Positions 6,991-14,150 of a stretch of DNA of 19,115 nucleotides are shown here, piece after piece; the first letter of the stretch is position 1, and each line of letters opens with the position of its first letter. The notes under the pieces are model-generated. The model made no database searches, was not told where the DNA came from, and was given only the letters and a program-made list of their open reading frames with translations. Made by a program: the position numbers and the translations under genes. Origin of the DNA: JAIPJA01 sp964390115. Its GTDB lineage: Bacteria > Patescibacteriota > Patescibacteriia > Patescibacteriales > UBA12465. The stretch is from positions 1-19,115 of the forward strand of contig CAYMGT010000013.1 of assembly GCA_964390115.1 (NCBI GenBank), given 5' to 3'.

Positions 6991-7677
6991 ATGGGTCAAT
7001 TATTTATTATTTCCACGCCAATTGGTAATTTAGAAGATATTAGCTTCAGAGCTATTAATTGTCTAAAAGAGGTTAATGTTGTTTTTTCAGAAAATCCGGC
7101 AACAAGTAAAAAATTATTTTTAAAATATAGTATAAGTACTAGATTGAGAAAGTATAATCAGCACTCTACTCATTCTTTGTTAAAAGAGATATTAGAACTT
7201 TTAAGATCTGATAAAAAACTTGCTTTAATTTCTGAGGCTGGTACTCCAGGAATTTCAGATCCAGGATCACTACTTATTTCACAGATAAGACAAGAATTAC
7301 CAGAGACAGAAATTATTCCCATTCCTGGTGCTTCTGCCCTTGGGGCACTTTTATCAGTCTCAGGTTTAGGGACTGATAAGTTTTTATTTTTAGGTTTTTT
7401 ACCTCACAAAAAGGGTCGCTTAAAATTACTTAAAGAAATAGCTATATGTAAATATAGTCTTGTTTTGTATGAGTCTAAGCACCGTTTTTTAAAGCTTTTA
7501 AAAGAACTTAAAGAACAAGGTTTAGCGGATAGAGAAGTTTTAGTTGGCAGAGAAATGACTAAATTAAATGAAAGTTTTTATTTCAATACTGTTTCAGTTT
7601 TAGAAGAATATTTTATAAACAACCCTATAGAGACTAAAGGAGAATTTAGTTTAATTATAAAGAAAAAACATAAATAA
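6991..7677 (+). CDS. rsmI: Ribosomal RNA small-subunit methyltransferase I, short form
   Basis: A protein of 228 residues matching RsmI (YraL), which uses S-adenosylmethionine to 2'-O-methylate C1402 of 16S rRNA in the decoding centre. Visible hallmarks are ISTPIGNLEDISFRA near the start (residues 7-21), SEAGTPGISDPG (81-92), the PGASALGALLSVSGL stretch, FLGFLPHKKGR, and YESKHR followed by GREMTKLNE. It is shorter than the about 286 residues of E. coli RsmI, ending right after the core tetrapyrrole-methylase-type fold. The family motif EDTR is replaced by ENPA (34-37), leaving only the Glu. It lies between the membrane protein (11-base gap) and metG (15-base gap), consistent with cotranscription. 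Confidence 0.93.
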   Translation: MGQLFIISTPIGNLEDISFRAINCLKEVNVVFSENPATSKKLFLKYSISTRLRKYNQHSTHSLLKEILELLRSDKKLALISEAGTPGISDPGSLLISQIRQELPETEIIPIPGASALGALLSVSGLGTDKFLFLGFLPHKKGRLKLLKEIAICKYSLVLYESKHRFLKLLKELKEQGLADREVLVGREMTKLNESFYFNTVSVLEEYFINNPIETKGEFSLIIKKKHK

Positions 7678-7692
7678 TTAATTTAAATAATT

Positions 7693-9114
7693 ATGTCAGA
7701 TAAATTTTATATCACCACGACATTACCGTATATAAACTCAGAACCTCATATTGGTTTTGCTGCGGAAATTATCAAAGCGGACGTAATTGCTCGTTATCAG
7801 AGATTTTTAGGTAAAGAAGTAATTTTTAATACAGGTACTGATGAACATGGTTTAAAGATATATAGACAAGCTCAAGAAAAAGGTTTAGATACTAAAGAAT
7901 TTTGTGATAAGGTTAGTGCCAGTTTTAAAAGTTTACAAAACTTATTCAATTTAAGTTGCAATCGCTTTATTAGAACAACTGATAAAAAGCATATTGAAGC
8001 TACTCAGAAATTTTGGCAAGTATGTTTAGAAAATGGAGATATTTATAAAAAAAAGTATGCTGTTAAATACTGCGTTGGGTGTGAGTTAGAAAAAACAGAT
8101 TCAGAATTAGAAGATAATCATTGCCCCTTTCATCCCAATTTAGATTTAGAGATTATTGAAGAAGAAAATTATTTTTTTCGTTTTTCTAAGTATCAAGATA
8201 AATTATTACAATACTATACTGATAATCCTGGTTTTGTTCAACCTGAATTTAAATTTAATGAAATAAAAAGCTTTGTCAAAAGAGGACTAAGAGATTTTAG
8301 TATTTCAAGATTAAAGGAAAAAATGCCTTGGGGTGTTCCTATACCTTCAGATGATAGCCAAGTGATGTATGTTTGGTTTGATGCGCTTATAAACTATATT
8401 TCAACTTTAAATTGGCCTAAAGAAGAGGAATTTACTAATTTTTGGCCTGGAGTTCAAGTAGCAGGTAAAGATAATCTTAAACAACAAACAGCTATGTGGC
8501 CAGCTATGCTTTTTTCAGCCTCTATTTTACCACCAAAAAAAGTGTTAATTTTTGGTTTTCTAACTAATGAAGGTAAAAAGATAAGTAAGTCAATGGGTAA
8601 TAGCTTAGACTTAAATTATTTAGTAGATAAATACGGATCTTCTGCAATTCGCTACTATTTACTTTCAGCTATTTCTACCTTTAGCGATGGTGACTTCTCA
8701 GAAGACAGATTAAAGAAAGTTTGCAATGCTGACCTAGCTAATGGCTTGGGTAATTTAAGTTCTCGTTTAGCTAATTTAATTGAAAAAGCTAATTTATCTT
8801 TAAACTTAAAATTTGACGATAAATCTGAGGTAAGTAATAAATTTAAAAAATTAATGGATAATTTTGAGTTGCAGGAAGCTATTTCTCTTTTATGGCAAGA
8901 AGTTGATGTAATTAATTTGTATCTAAGTCAAAAGGCTCCATGGAAGGAAGAAGATCCAGAAAAAAAAGCTCATATTTTAAAGACAGCTAGTATAAAATTA
9001 ATTAACATTTCTCCTTTAATAGCTTTATTTTTACCTGAAATAGGAGAAAAATTAGTGTCTCAGTTTATAGCCGATAAAATTACTAAACAAGAGGCTTTAT
9101 TTTTAAGACTATAA
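7693..9114 (+). CDS. metG: Methionyl-tRNA synthetase, short form without C-terminal tRNA-binding domain
   Basis: A class I synthetase that charges initiator and elongator tRNA-Met. Of its 473 residues, the Rossmann core begins with the HIGH-box variant HIGF (19-22) after LPYINSEP, followed by GTDEHG. A single zinc knuckle has Cys127, Cys130, Cys144 and His147. The KMSKS loop is KISKS (296-300) in GKKISKSMGNS. The conserved FDALINYIS and DNLKQQTAMWPAML stretches are present, and the helical anticodon-binding domain fills the C-terminal 130 residues. It stops without the EMAPII/Trbp111-like dimerisation domain found in many bacteria. It is cotranscribed with rsmI and the CvpA-like gene. Confidence 0.97.
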   Translation: MSDKFYITTTLPYINSEPHIGFAAEIIKADVIARYQRFLGKEVIFNTGTDEHGLKIYRQAQEKGLDTKEFCDKVSASFKSLQNLFNLSCNRFIRTTDKKHIEATQKFWQVCLENGDIYKKKYAVKYCVGCELEKTDSELEDNHCPFHPNLDLEIIEEENYFFRFSKYQDKLLQYYTDNPGFVQPEFKFNEIKSFVKRGLRDFSISRLKEKMPWGVPIPSDDSQVMYVWFDALINYISTLNWPKEEEFTNFWPGVQVAGKDNLKQQTAMWPAMLFSASILPPKKVLIFGFLTNEGKKISKSMGNSLDLNYLVDKYGSSAIRYYLLSAISTFSDGDFSEDRLKKVCNADLANGLGNLSSRLANLIEKANLSLNLKFDDKSEVSNKFKKLMDNFELQEAISLLWQEVDVINLYLSQKAPWKEEDPEKKAHILKTASIKLINISPLIALFLPEIGEKLVSQFIADKITKQEALFLRL

Positions 9115-9124
9115 TTTAATTTTT

Positions 9125-9643
9125 ATGTTTATCTTTGATGCAATTTTACTCATAATTCTCAGTGGATTTGTTTTCTATGGACTTTTTAAGGGTTTTATAA
9201 AAATGGTTTTTGACTTTCTTGGTTTTTTAGTAGGAATTTTTATTGCCACTCATTTTTATATACCCTTTGCTGCATGGCTTCAAGGTTTGGGTTGGGGTTC
9301 AGAAAATCTACTAAAAATTATTGCTTTCGTGGTCCTATTTTCTGTAGCTGCTAAAGTAGCGCGCATTGTTCTTTCGCTGGTTAGTAAGTTTTTTAAAATT
9401 ATTTCCTTTATACCTTTTGCTAAAACAGTGGACAGGGTAATTGGTATTATTTTAGGCTTAGCTTTAGGTTCACTGTCTCTCAGTGTTTTAATATTTCTTC
9501 TAGCTAGCTACATTGGCGATGGTTCTAGGTTAGCCTCTTGGTTGGCTCAGTCTAACATTGTCCCTTGGCTTTTAAAAATTGCTAATATTATTATGCCACT
9601 TTTACCAGAGGCTTTTAAGGCGATAAAGGATATTATTGTTTAA
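9125..9643 (+). CDS. CvpA-family membrane protein
   Basis: A protein of 172 residues with four hydrophobic segments at about 3-22, 30-50, 64-84 and 104-128. The opening Phe-Asp-Ala-Ile-Leu with GLFKGF soon after the first helix, and the Asp-Arg-Val-Ile-Gly-Ile motif before the last helix, are typical of the CvpA family (named for colicin V production in E. coli, where it affects envelope integrity and purF expression). The biochemical role of the family is not settled. The gene sits 10 bases after metG and 3 bases before the TsaC/YrdC gene. The next two genes and CtpA suggest a mixed translation and envelope operon. Confidence 0.85.
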   Translation: MFIFDAILLIILSGFVFYGLFKGFIKMVFDFLGFLVGIFIATHFYIPFAAWLQGLGWGSENLLKIIAFVVLFSVAAKVARIVLSLVSKFFKIISFIPFAKTVDRVIGIILGLALGSLSLSVLIFLLASYIGDGSRLASWLAQSNIVPWLLKIANIIMPLLPEAFKAIKDIIV

Positions 9644-9646
9644 TTT

Positions 9647-10228
9647 ATGGAAACTTTACAGATTGAAAAAAACTATAATTCAAAGGAGATTAAAGTAATT
9701 GTAGATTATTTAAAAAATGAAAAAGTTATTGCCATAGCCACTGACACAATTTATGGCTTTAGTGCTAAATTCAGCTCTCACGTAGCGAGAAAAAAAATTT
9801 CTAAGTTAAAGAATCGGAGTAAGAAGCAATATTTTGTAATTTTAATTTCTAGTTTGAATATGCTTAGAAATTATTGTATAGTTAGTAGTAGTCAAGAAAA
9901 GTATTTAAAAAAAATTTGGCCAGGAAATATAAGTGTAATTTTACAAGCTAAAGATAATTTAGAAATAACTGTAGGCTTAGCTGTGCGTTTTCCAAAAAAT
10001 GATTACTTGTTAAAAATTATTAGACAAGTTAAGGAGCCAATTATTTCAACTAGTGTTAATATTTCCGGTTTTCCATCTATTTTAAAAGGTGAAGAAATAT
10101 TGGAAAAATGGCAATTTGTAAAGGATAAGCCTGACTTGGTAGTTTTAGATAAAGAAGTAGCTTGTGGTAAGGCTTCTCAAATAATTGATATTAGAGATAT
10201 GAAAAATATAAAAATAATTAGAAAATAA
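9647..10228 (+). CDS. TsaC/YrdC-type threonylcarbamoyl-AMP synthase
   Basis: A protein of 193 residues with the Sua5/YciO/YrdC fold. It makes threonylcarbamoyl-AMP from threonine, bicarbonate and ATP for the t6A modification of tRNAs reading ANN codons. Visible motifs are IATDTIYGFS (30-39), the Lys-X-Arg pair in KLKNRSKK, WPGNISVIL (91-99), VRFPKND, and PIISTSVNISG, where the usual Ser-Ala-Asn is Ser-Val-Asn. It lacks the extra Sua5 C-terminal domain, so it is the short TsaC/YrdC form. The YciO paralogue cannot be ruled out from sequence alone. It follows the CvpA-like gene by 3 bases and ends 1 base before the CtpA start, indicating tight coupling. Confidence 0.9.
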   Translation: METLQIEKNYNSKEIKVIVDYLKNEKVIAIATDTIYGFSAKFSSHVARKKISKLKNRSKKQYFVILISSLNMLRNYCIVSSSQEKYLKKIWPGNISVILQAKDNLEITVGLAVRFPKNDYLLKIIRQVKEPIISTSVNISGFPSILKGEEILEKWQFVKDKPDLVVLDKEVACGKASQIIDIRDMKNIKIIRK

Positions 10229-10229
10229 T

Positions 10230-11483
10230 ATGATGAATGAGGAGAACAAGAAGAAAGGTAAATATAGAATAAATATTTTTTTAGCTATAGCTTTAATTTT
10301 TCTAGCCTTTATAGTTGGTAAATATAATATATCACTAAGCGATAGTGTGAATAATCAAGATATTGGCATAGCTTATGAAAGTAAAATTGTGAATAAATAC
10401 CAAGATGGAAATGGTGATTATATTAAAGAAATAGATTTTGATTTATACTGGCAAGTCTGGGACGAACTTAAGACTAAGTATTTTGATGCTGACAAAATTA
10501 ATGAGAGTGAACTATTTTATGGCTCACTTAAAGGAATGGTAAGTGCGGTAGGTGACCCCTATACTAGTTTCTTAGATCCGAAACTTTCTAAACAATTTAG
10601 TGAAGATATGTCAGGTAGCTTTGAAGGTATTGGTGCTGAAATTGGTATTAGAGATGATATTTTAACTATTATTGCTCCTTTGCCTGAAACTCCTGCGGAT
10701 AAAGCTGGAATTAAGTCAGGGGATAAAATTTATGAAATAAATGGTGAGTTAACTATGGGTATAAGTGTAGATGAAGCGGTTAGTAAAATTAGAGGACCGA
10801 AGGGAAGTGAAGTAATACTAACAATCTTTAGAGATGATTTTAATGAACCTCAAGAAATAACAATTACAAGAGATACCATTGAGATAAATAGCGTTAAAAC
10901 TGAACTATTAGAACATAACATATTACTTATATCTTTAAGTAGCTTTAGTGATGATACCTTAAATTTATTTAATTTAGCAGTTAAGGAGGCGGAGGATAAA
11001 AAGGTTGCAGGAATAATCCTTGATTTACGAAATAACCCAGGAGGGTATTTAGATACAGCCGTAGAAGTAGCTAGTGAATGGGTAGAATCTGGTCCAGTAG
11101 TTATTGAAAAGTTTGATGAGGATAATGAGGAAAATTATTTAGCCAGAGGTATAGCTAGATTAAGTAACTATGAGACAGTTGTGTTAGTAAATGGTGGCAG
11201 TGCTTCAGCTTCAGAGATTGTAGCTGGCGCCCTGCAAGACTATAGCCTAGGAACTATTGTTGGTACGCAAACCTTCGGTAAAGGTTCTGTGCAAACTTTA
11301 AATCCTTTCTCAGACGGTTCAGCTTTGAAAGTGACTGTAGCTAAATGGTTAACTCCACAAGGTAGCTATATTACAGATATAGGGATAACCCCTGACGAAG
11401 TTCTTGAATATAGTTTAGAGGATTTTGAAAACGAAATAGACCCTCAACTTAATAAGGCTATAAGTATAATAATTGATAAATAA
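10230..11483 (+). CDS. CtpA-type carboxyl-terminal processing protease (S41 family) with PDZ domain
   Basis: A 417-residue membrane-anchored serine protease. A signal anchor (about 14-33) places the protein outside the cytoplasmic membrane. A cap region (TKYF, YGSLKGMVSAVGDPYTSFL) leads into a PDZ domain at about 130-210 (GSFEGIGAEIG, then AGIKSGDKIYEING). The S41 catalytic domain carries Ser326 at the centre of GGSASASE and Lys351 in TFGKGSVQ; the 25-residue spacing equals that of known CtpB/D1P catalytic dyads. The family trims or degrades exported proteins from the C-terminus. Last gene of the operon, 1 base after the TsaC-like gene. ATG 10230 is preferred over ATG 10233 because it has T at -1. 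A hairpin after the stop may terminate transcription in both directions. Confidence 0.95.
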   Translation: MMNEENKKKGKYRINIFLAIALIFLAFIVGKYNISLSDSVNNQDIGIAYESKIVNKYQDGNGDYIKEIDFDLYWQVWDELKTKYFDADKINESELFYGSLKGMVSAVGDPYTSFLDPKLSKQFSEDMSGSFEGIGAEIGIRDDILTIIAPLPETPADKAGIKSGDKIYEINGELTMGISVDEAVSKIRGPKGSEVILTIFRDDFNEPQEITITRDTIEINSVKTELLEHNILLISLSSFSDDTLNLFNLAVKEAEDKKVAGIILDLRNNPGGYLDTAVEVASEWVESGPVVIEKFDEDNEENYLARGIARLSNYETVVLVNGGSASASEIVAGALQDYSLGTIVGTQTFGKGSVQTLNPFSDGSALKVTVAKWLTPQGSYITDIGITPDEVLEYSLEDFENEIDPQLNKAISIIIDK

Positions 11484-11507
11484 AAAAAGGGATCTATTTT
11501 TGATCCC
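11482..11507 (-). terminator. Rho-independent terminator, possibly bidirectional, between convergent genes
   Basis: GGGATC (11489-11494) and GATCCC (11502-11507) form the stem around a 7-base loop. On minus the stem is followed by seven T (complement of 11482-11488), ideal for the small acidic gene. On plus the tail is C-rich and then AT-rich, so termination of the protease operon there would be weaker. Confidence 0.75.
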
Positions 11508-11524
11508 CCTAATTTAATTGTTTT

Positions 11525-11794
11525 TTAACTCCAGTCGGCAAAGATCTCTGATCCGCCAAAAGAACACAGCTCTTCACGAGCAAGATTTTGCAAAACTTTT
11601 TCAAGTTCCACAATCGCAGATAAATCATTTTCGTCTTCACCGTTAATTTTAACTTCTTCAAGTTCAAAGTTATCGATAATAAATTGAGCAATAGTTTTGA
11701 GATTGCTACTTCTCTTTGTTAGATTCTCGGGTCCAATTAGTAGATAGAGAGGCGAACCATTGCTTTTGTTCAATAAGGTTAGTTTGTAATCCAT
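11525..11794 (-). CDS. Small acidic protein of unknown function
   Basis: An 89-residue acidic protein with no signal peptide or membrane segment. The first part (Tyr-Lys-Leu-Thr-Leu-Leu, then Pro-Leu-Tyr-Leu-Leu-Ile) resembles beta strands; the centre is a Glu/Asp-rich helical region; the end has a CSFGGSEIFADWS-like tail. No family recognised. It is accepted as a real gene, not a shadow, because it lies between genes, has a near-perfect promoter 52 bases upstream on its own strand (TTGACA, 17, TATTAT), a clean terminator 18 bases past its stop, and T before its ATG. It converges with the CtpA gene and diverges from pyrG. Confidence 0.8.
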   Translation of the reverse strand: MDYKLTLLNKSNGSPLYLLIGPENLTKRSSNLKTIAQFIIDNFELEEVKINGEDENDLSAIVELEKVLQNLAREELCSFGGSEIFADWS

Positions 11795-11814
11795 AATTTA
11801 AATTGTTTATTAAA

Positions 11815-11844
11815 TTGTTAAAAAAACGATAAATATTATATAAT
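11815..11844 (+). promoter_or_regulatory. Promoter of pyrG
   Basis: TTGTTA (11815-11820), 18 bases, perfect TATAAT (11839-11844). Start of transcription is expected near 11851, leaving a leader of about 54 bases before ATG 11905. Its -10 box is one base away from the -10 box of the opposite promoter, so the two polymerase sites overlap. Confidence 0.6.
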
Positions 11845-11845
11845 A

Positions 11846-11874
11846 ATAATACATAATAATTTACTTTTTGTCAA
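11846..11874 (-). promoter_or_regulatory. Promoter of the small acidic protein gene
   Basis: On minus, TTGACA (complement of 11869-11874), 17 bases, TATTAT (complement of 11846-11851). Transcription should start near 11839, giving a leader of about 45 bases. This is among the best promoter matches in the window. Confidence 0.75.
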
Positions 11875-11904
11875 AAAAATATAAATTAAAAATAAATTAT
11901 AAAT

Positions 11905-13569
11905 ATGTCTAATAAACTTAAAAAAAAGAATAAAAAAAATACTAAGTATATATTTGTAGTTGGTGGAGTAATGTCAGGGGTAGGCAAGGGAATTACTACC
12001 GCCTCCATCGGCGTTATTTTGCAATCTAAAGGTTATAAGGTTAGTGCTATTAAAATGGATCCCTATATCAACATTGACGCAGGGACTATGAATCCGATTG
12101 AACATGGAGAAGTTTTTGTTACTGAAGATGGAGATGAAACCGATCAAGATATTGGTAATTATGAAAGGTTTTTAAATGAAAATATTTATAAAGAAAATTA
12201 CATGACGACGGGTCGTATTTATCAAACTGTTATAGCTAAAGAAAGGAATTTAGAATATAAAGGTAAATGTGTTCAGGTCGTGCCTCATATACCAATGGAG
12301 ATAAGAAGTAGAATAGATAAGGCGGTAGAGAAGACGGGCGCTGAGATTATGATTATTGAAGTTGGTGGCACTGTGGGTGAATATGAAAATTTATTATTTT
12401 TGGAAGCTGCAAGAGTTCTAAAATTAAAACATCCTGAGGATGTTTTATTTGTTATGGTTTCATATCTACCTTTTCCTAGTAAAATTGGTGAGATGAAAAC
12501 TAAACCTACTCAGCACGCTGTTAGAAGTTTAAATAGTGCTGGCATTCAACCAAACTTTATAGTTGCACGTTCTGAGATAGCTATAGATGAAGTGCGTAGG
12601 GAAAAAATAGCTGTTCATTGTAATGTAAACTCATCCGATGTAATTTCCGCTCCAGATGCAGATTCTATTTATGATATACCAATTAATTTTGAAAAAAATG
12701 GTTTTGCTGAAAGAATTTTGGAAAAATTATCTTTAAAGAGTAACGGAGGTGATTTAAAGGATTGGAAAAAAATGCTTATTAAAATGAAAGCAGTTAAAGA
12801 AGAAGTTAATATTGGTATAGTCGGTAAATATTTTTCTTCAGGTGAATTTTCTTTAACTGATTCCTATATTTCTGTGATAGAAGCCTTAAAGCATGCTGGT
12901 GTATATAATCAAGTAAAAGTTAATTTACATTGGATAAATACTTCTGACATTGAAAAAAAAGGGACTAAAGTTTTAAAAAATTTAGCTGGTATTGTTGTAC
13001 CTCAAGGTTGGGGTTCTCGTGGTTCTGAAGCTAAAATAGAAACTATTAAATATTGTCGTGAAAATAAAGTGCCTTATTTTGGTCTTTGTTATGGTATGCA
13101 AATGGCTGTTATTGAATTTGCCAGAAATGTTTGCAATTTAAAGGAAGCTAATTCTGAGGAAATAAACTCTAAAACACTAGATCCAGTAATACATTTAATG
13201 CCTGAGCAAGCTGAACTAATTGCTAAAAAAGGTTATGGGGGAACAATTAGGTTGGGTGCTTGGCCTTGTAAGTTAAAAAGGGGAAGTAAATTAGAAAAAG
13301 CTTACGGTAAGTTTAATGGTAAAAAAGTTGTTTCAGAAAGACATCGTCATCGTTTTGAGTTTAACAATGATTATAGAGAACTGTTTGAAAGTAAGGGTTT
13401 AACAGTCTCTGGCACTTCACCTGACAATAGTATAGTAGAAGCTATAGAAATTGCTAATCATCCTTTTTTTATTGGTGTTCAATTTCATCCAGAATATATT
13501 TCTAGACCACTAAAACCACATCCTTTATTTGTAGAGTTTGTAAAGAGTTGTAAAAAAAGTAAAATATAA
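11905..13569 (+). CDS. pyrG: CTP synthase
   Basis: A 554-residue enzyme that makes CTP from UTP, ATP and glutamine. The amidoligase domain starts after a basic 14-residue extension with KYIFVVGG and the P-loop GVMSGVGKGI, then KMDPYINIDAGTMNPIEHGEVFVTEDG and IIEVGGTVGEYE. The class I glutamine amidotransferase domain (about 298-550) carries the triad Cys395 (GLCYGMQ), His528 and Glu530 (FHPEY), with spacing close to that of E. coli. Length is near the usual 545. The oxyanion-loop segment usually written PGGFGERG reads PQGWGSRG, and GICLGMQ reads GLCYGMQ. It is transcribed alone: its own promoter is upstream and a hairpin follows. Confidence 0.98.
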   Translation: MSNKLKKKNKKNTKYIFVVGGVMSGVGKGITTASIGVILQSKGYKVSAIKMDPYINIDAGTMNPIEHGEVFVTEDGDETDQDIGNYERFLNENIYKENYMTTGRIYQTVIAKERNLEYKGKCVQVVPHIPMEIRSRIDKAVEKTGAEIMIIEVGGTVGEYENLLFLEAARVLKLKHPEDVLFVMVSYLPFPSKIGEMKTKPTQHAVRSLNSAGIQPNFIVARSEIAIDEVRREKIAVHCNVNSSDVISAPDADSIYDIPINFEKNGFAERILEKLSLKSNGGDLKDWKKMLIKMKAVKEEVNIGIVGKYFSSGEFSLTDSYISVIEALKHAGVYNQVKVNLHWINTSDIEKKGTKVLKNLAGIVVPQGWGSRGSEAKIETIKYCRENKVPYFGLCYGMQMAVIEFARNVCNLKEANSEEINSKTLDPVIHLMPEQAELIAKKGYGGTIRLGAWPCKLKRGSKLEKAYGKFNGKKVVSERHRHRFEFNNDYRELFESKGLTVSGTSPDNSIVEAIEIANHPFFIGVQFHPEYISRPLKPHPLFVEFVKSCKKSKI

Positions 13570-13608
13570 TTGTTATATATGCCAATATTTTTAATATTGA
13601 CATTTGCT

Positions 13609-13648
13609 CAATACCACTAGTTTTATATCTAGTGGTATTGTTTATATT
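13609..13648 (+). terminator. Terminator of pyrG
   Basis: A perfect 12-bp stem, CAATACCACTAG (13609-13620) with CTAGTGGTATTG (13629-13640), an 8-base loop, then TTTATATT. The stem is strong although the T-run is interrupted. A smaller 7-bp hairpin (13583-13599) precedes it. Confidence 0.75.
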
Positions 13649-13661
13649 AAAAAGTGGTTAT

Positions 13662-13701
13662 AAAAAATAAAAACAAGTTAGTATAACTTTAACTTGTTTT
13701 T
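13662..13701 (-). terminator. Terminator of rpmA
   Basis: A 12-bp stem (AAAAACAAGTTA with TAACTTGTTTTT, 13669-13701) with a 9-base loop. On minus it runs into TTTTTATTTTTT, a good tail for the L27 gene. Together with the pyrG terminator it fills the gap between the two convergent genes; nothing else was seen there. Confidence 0.8.
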
Positions 13702-13733
13702 AAATTTGAAAACCTTTTATTGTCAATTCAATA

Positions 13734-14015
13734 TTATCTAGTTTTAACAATATTAACAAAAACAGTCTGTTTAAGTTTATTATTAAATTTTAGAATTTTT
13801 CTACTGGTAAATTTTACAAAACCTTCTTTAACAGCAAACAGAGTATCGTCTTTTCCTTTTCTAACATTTTCACCTGGGTGAAATTTAGTACCTCTTTGTC
13901 TTATAATTATAGCCCCATTTTTTGAATATTCTCCAGCATATAATTTAACGCCTAAGCGCTTACTTTTGGAATCTCGTCCATTTGAGGAAGATCCACCTGC
14001 TTTTTTATGTGCCAT
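13734..14015 (-). CDS. rpmA: Ribosomal protein bL27
   Basis: A 93-residue protein of the large ribosomal subunit, near the peptidyl-transferase centre. The start MAHKKAGGSSSNGRDS is the classic bL27 N-terminus, followed by RLGVKLYAGE, IIRQRGTKFHPGENV, and the DDTLFAVKEGFVKF stretch. It has no cleavable N-terminal extension of the Firmicutes type. The C-terminus is slightly longer than in E. coli (85). Unlike the usual rplU-rpmA pair, no bL21 gene is next to it: the upstream neighbour on this strand is purA, separated by purA's terminator and rpmA's own promoter, so it is monocistronic. Confidence 0.98.
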   Translation of the reverse strand: MAHKKAGGSSSNGRDSKSKRLGVKLYAGEYSKNGAIIIRQRGTKFHPGENVRKGKDDTLFAVKEGFVKFTSRKILKFNNKLKQTVFVNIVKTR

Positions 14016-14064
14016 ATATTTTTAGTTAAATAAAAAATAAAATTGTTACCAATTTATTACCTTT

Positions 14065-14093
14065 ATAATAACAAAGCTCTATTTTCTTGTCAA
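14065..14093 (-). promoter_or_regulatory. Promoter of rpmA
   Basis: On minus, TTGACA (complement of 14088-14093), 17 bases, TATTAT (complement of 14065-14070). The transcript would start near 14058 with a leader of about 43 bases. It lies 20 bases past the purA terminator. Confidence 0.8.
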
Positions 14094-14112
14094 TATAATA
14101 TTATTGTGTAAT

Positions 14113-14141
14113 AAAAAAAGTCGTCTTAATAAAACGACTTT
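14113..14141 (-). terminator. Terminator of purA
   Basis: On minus, an 8-bp stem AAAGTCGT with ACGACTTT (plus arms 14117-14124 and 14134-14141) followed by seven T. It begins nine bases past the purA stop. Confidence 0.85.
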
Positions 14142-14150
14142 AATGTAAAT

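Noticed and set aside
11509..11691. 60-codon minus frame overlapping the small acidic gene
   Set aside because: It is in another frame of the same strand, is Lys/Leu-rich without structure, and begins inside the better supported 89-codon gene.
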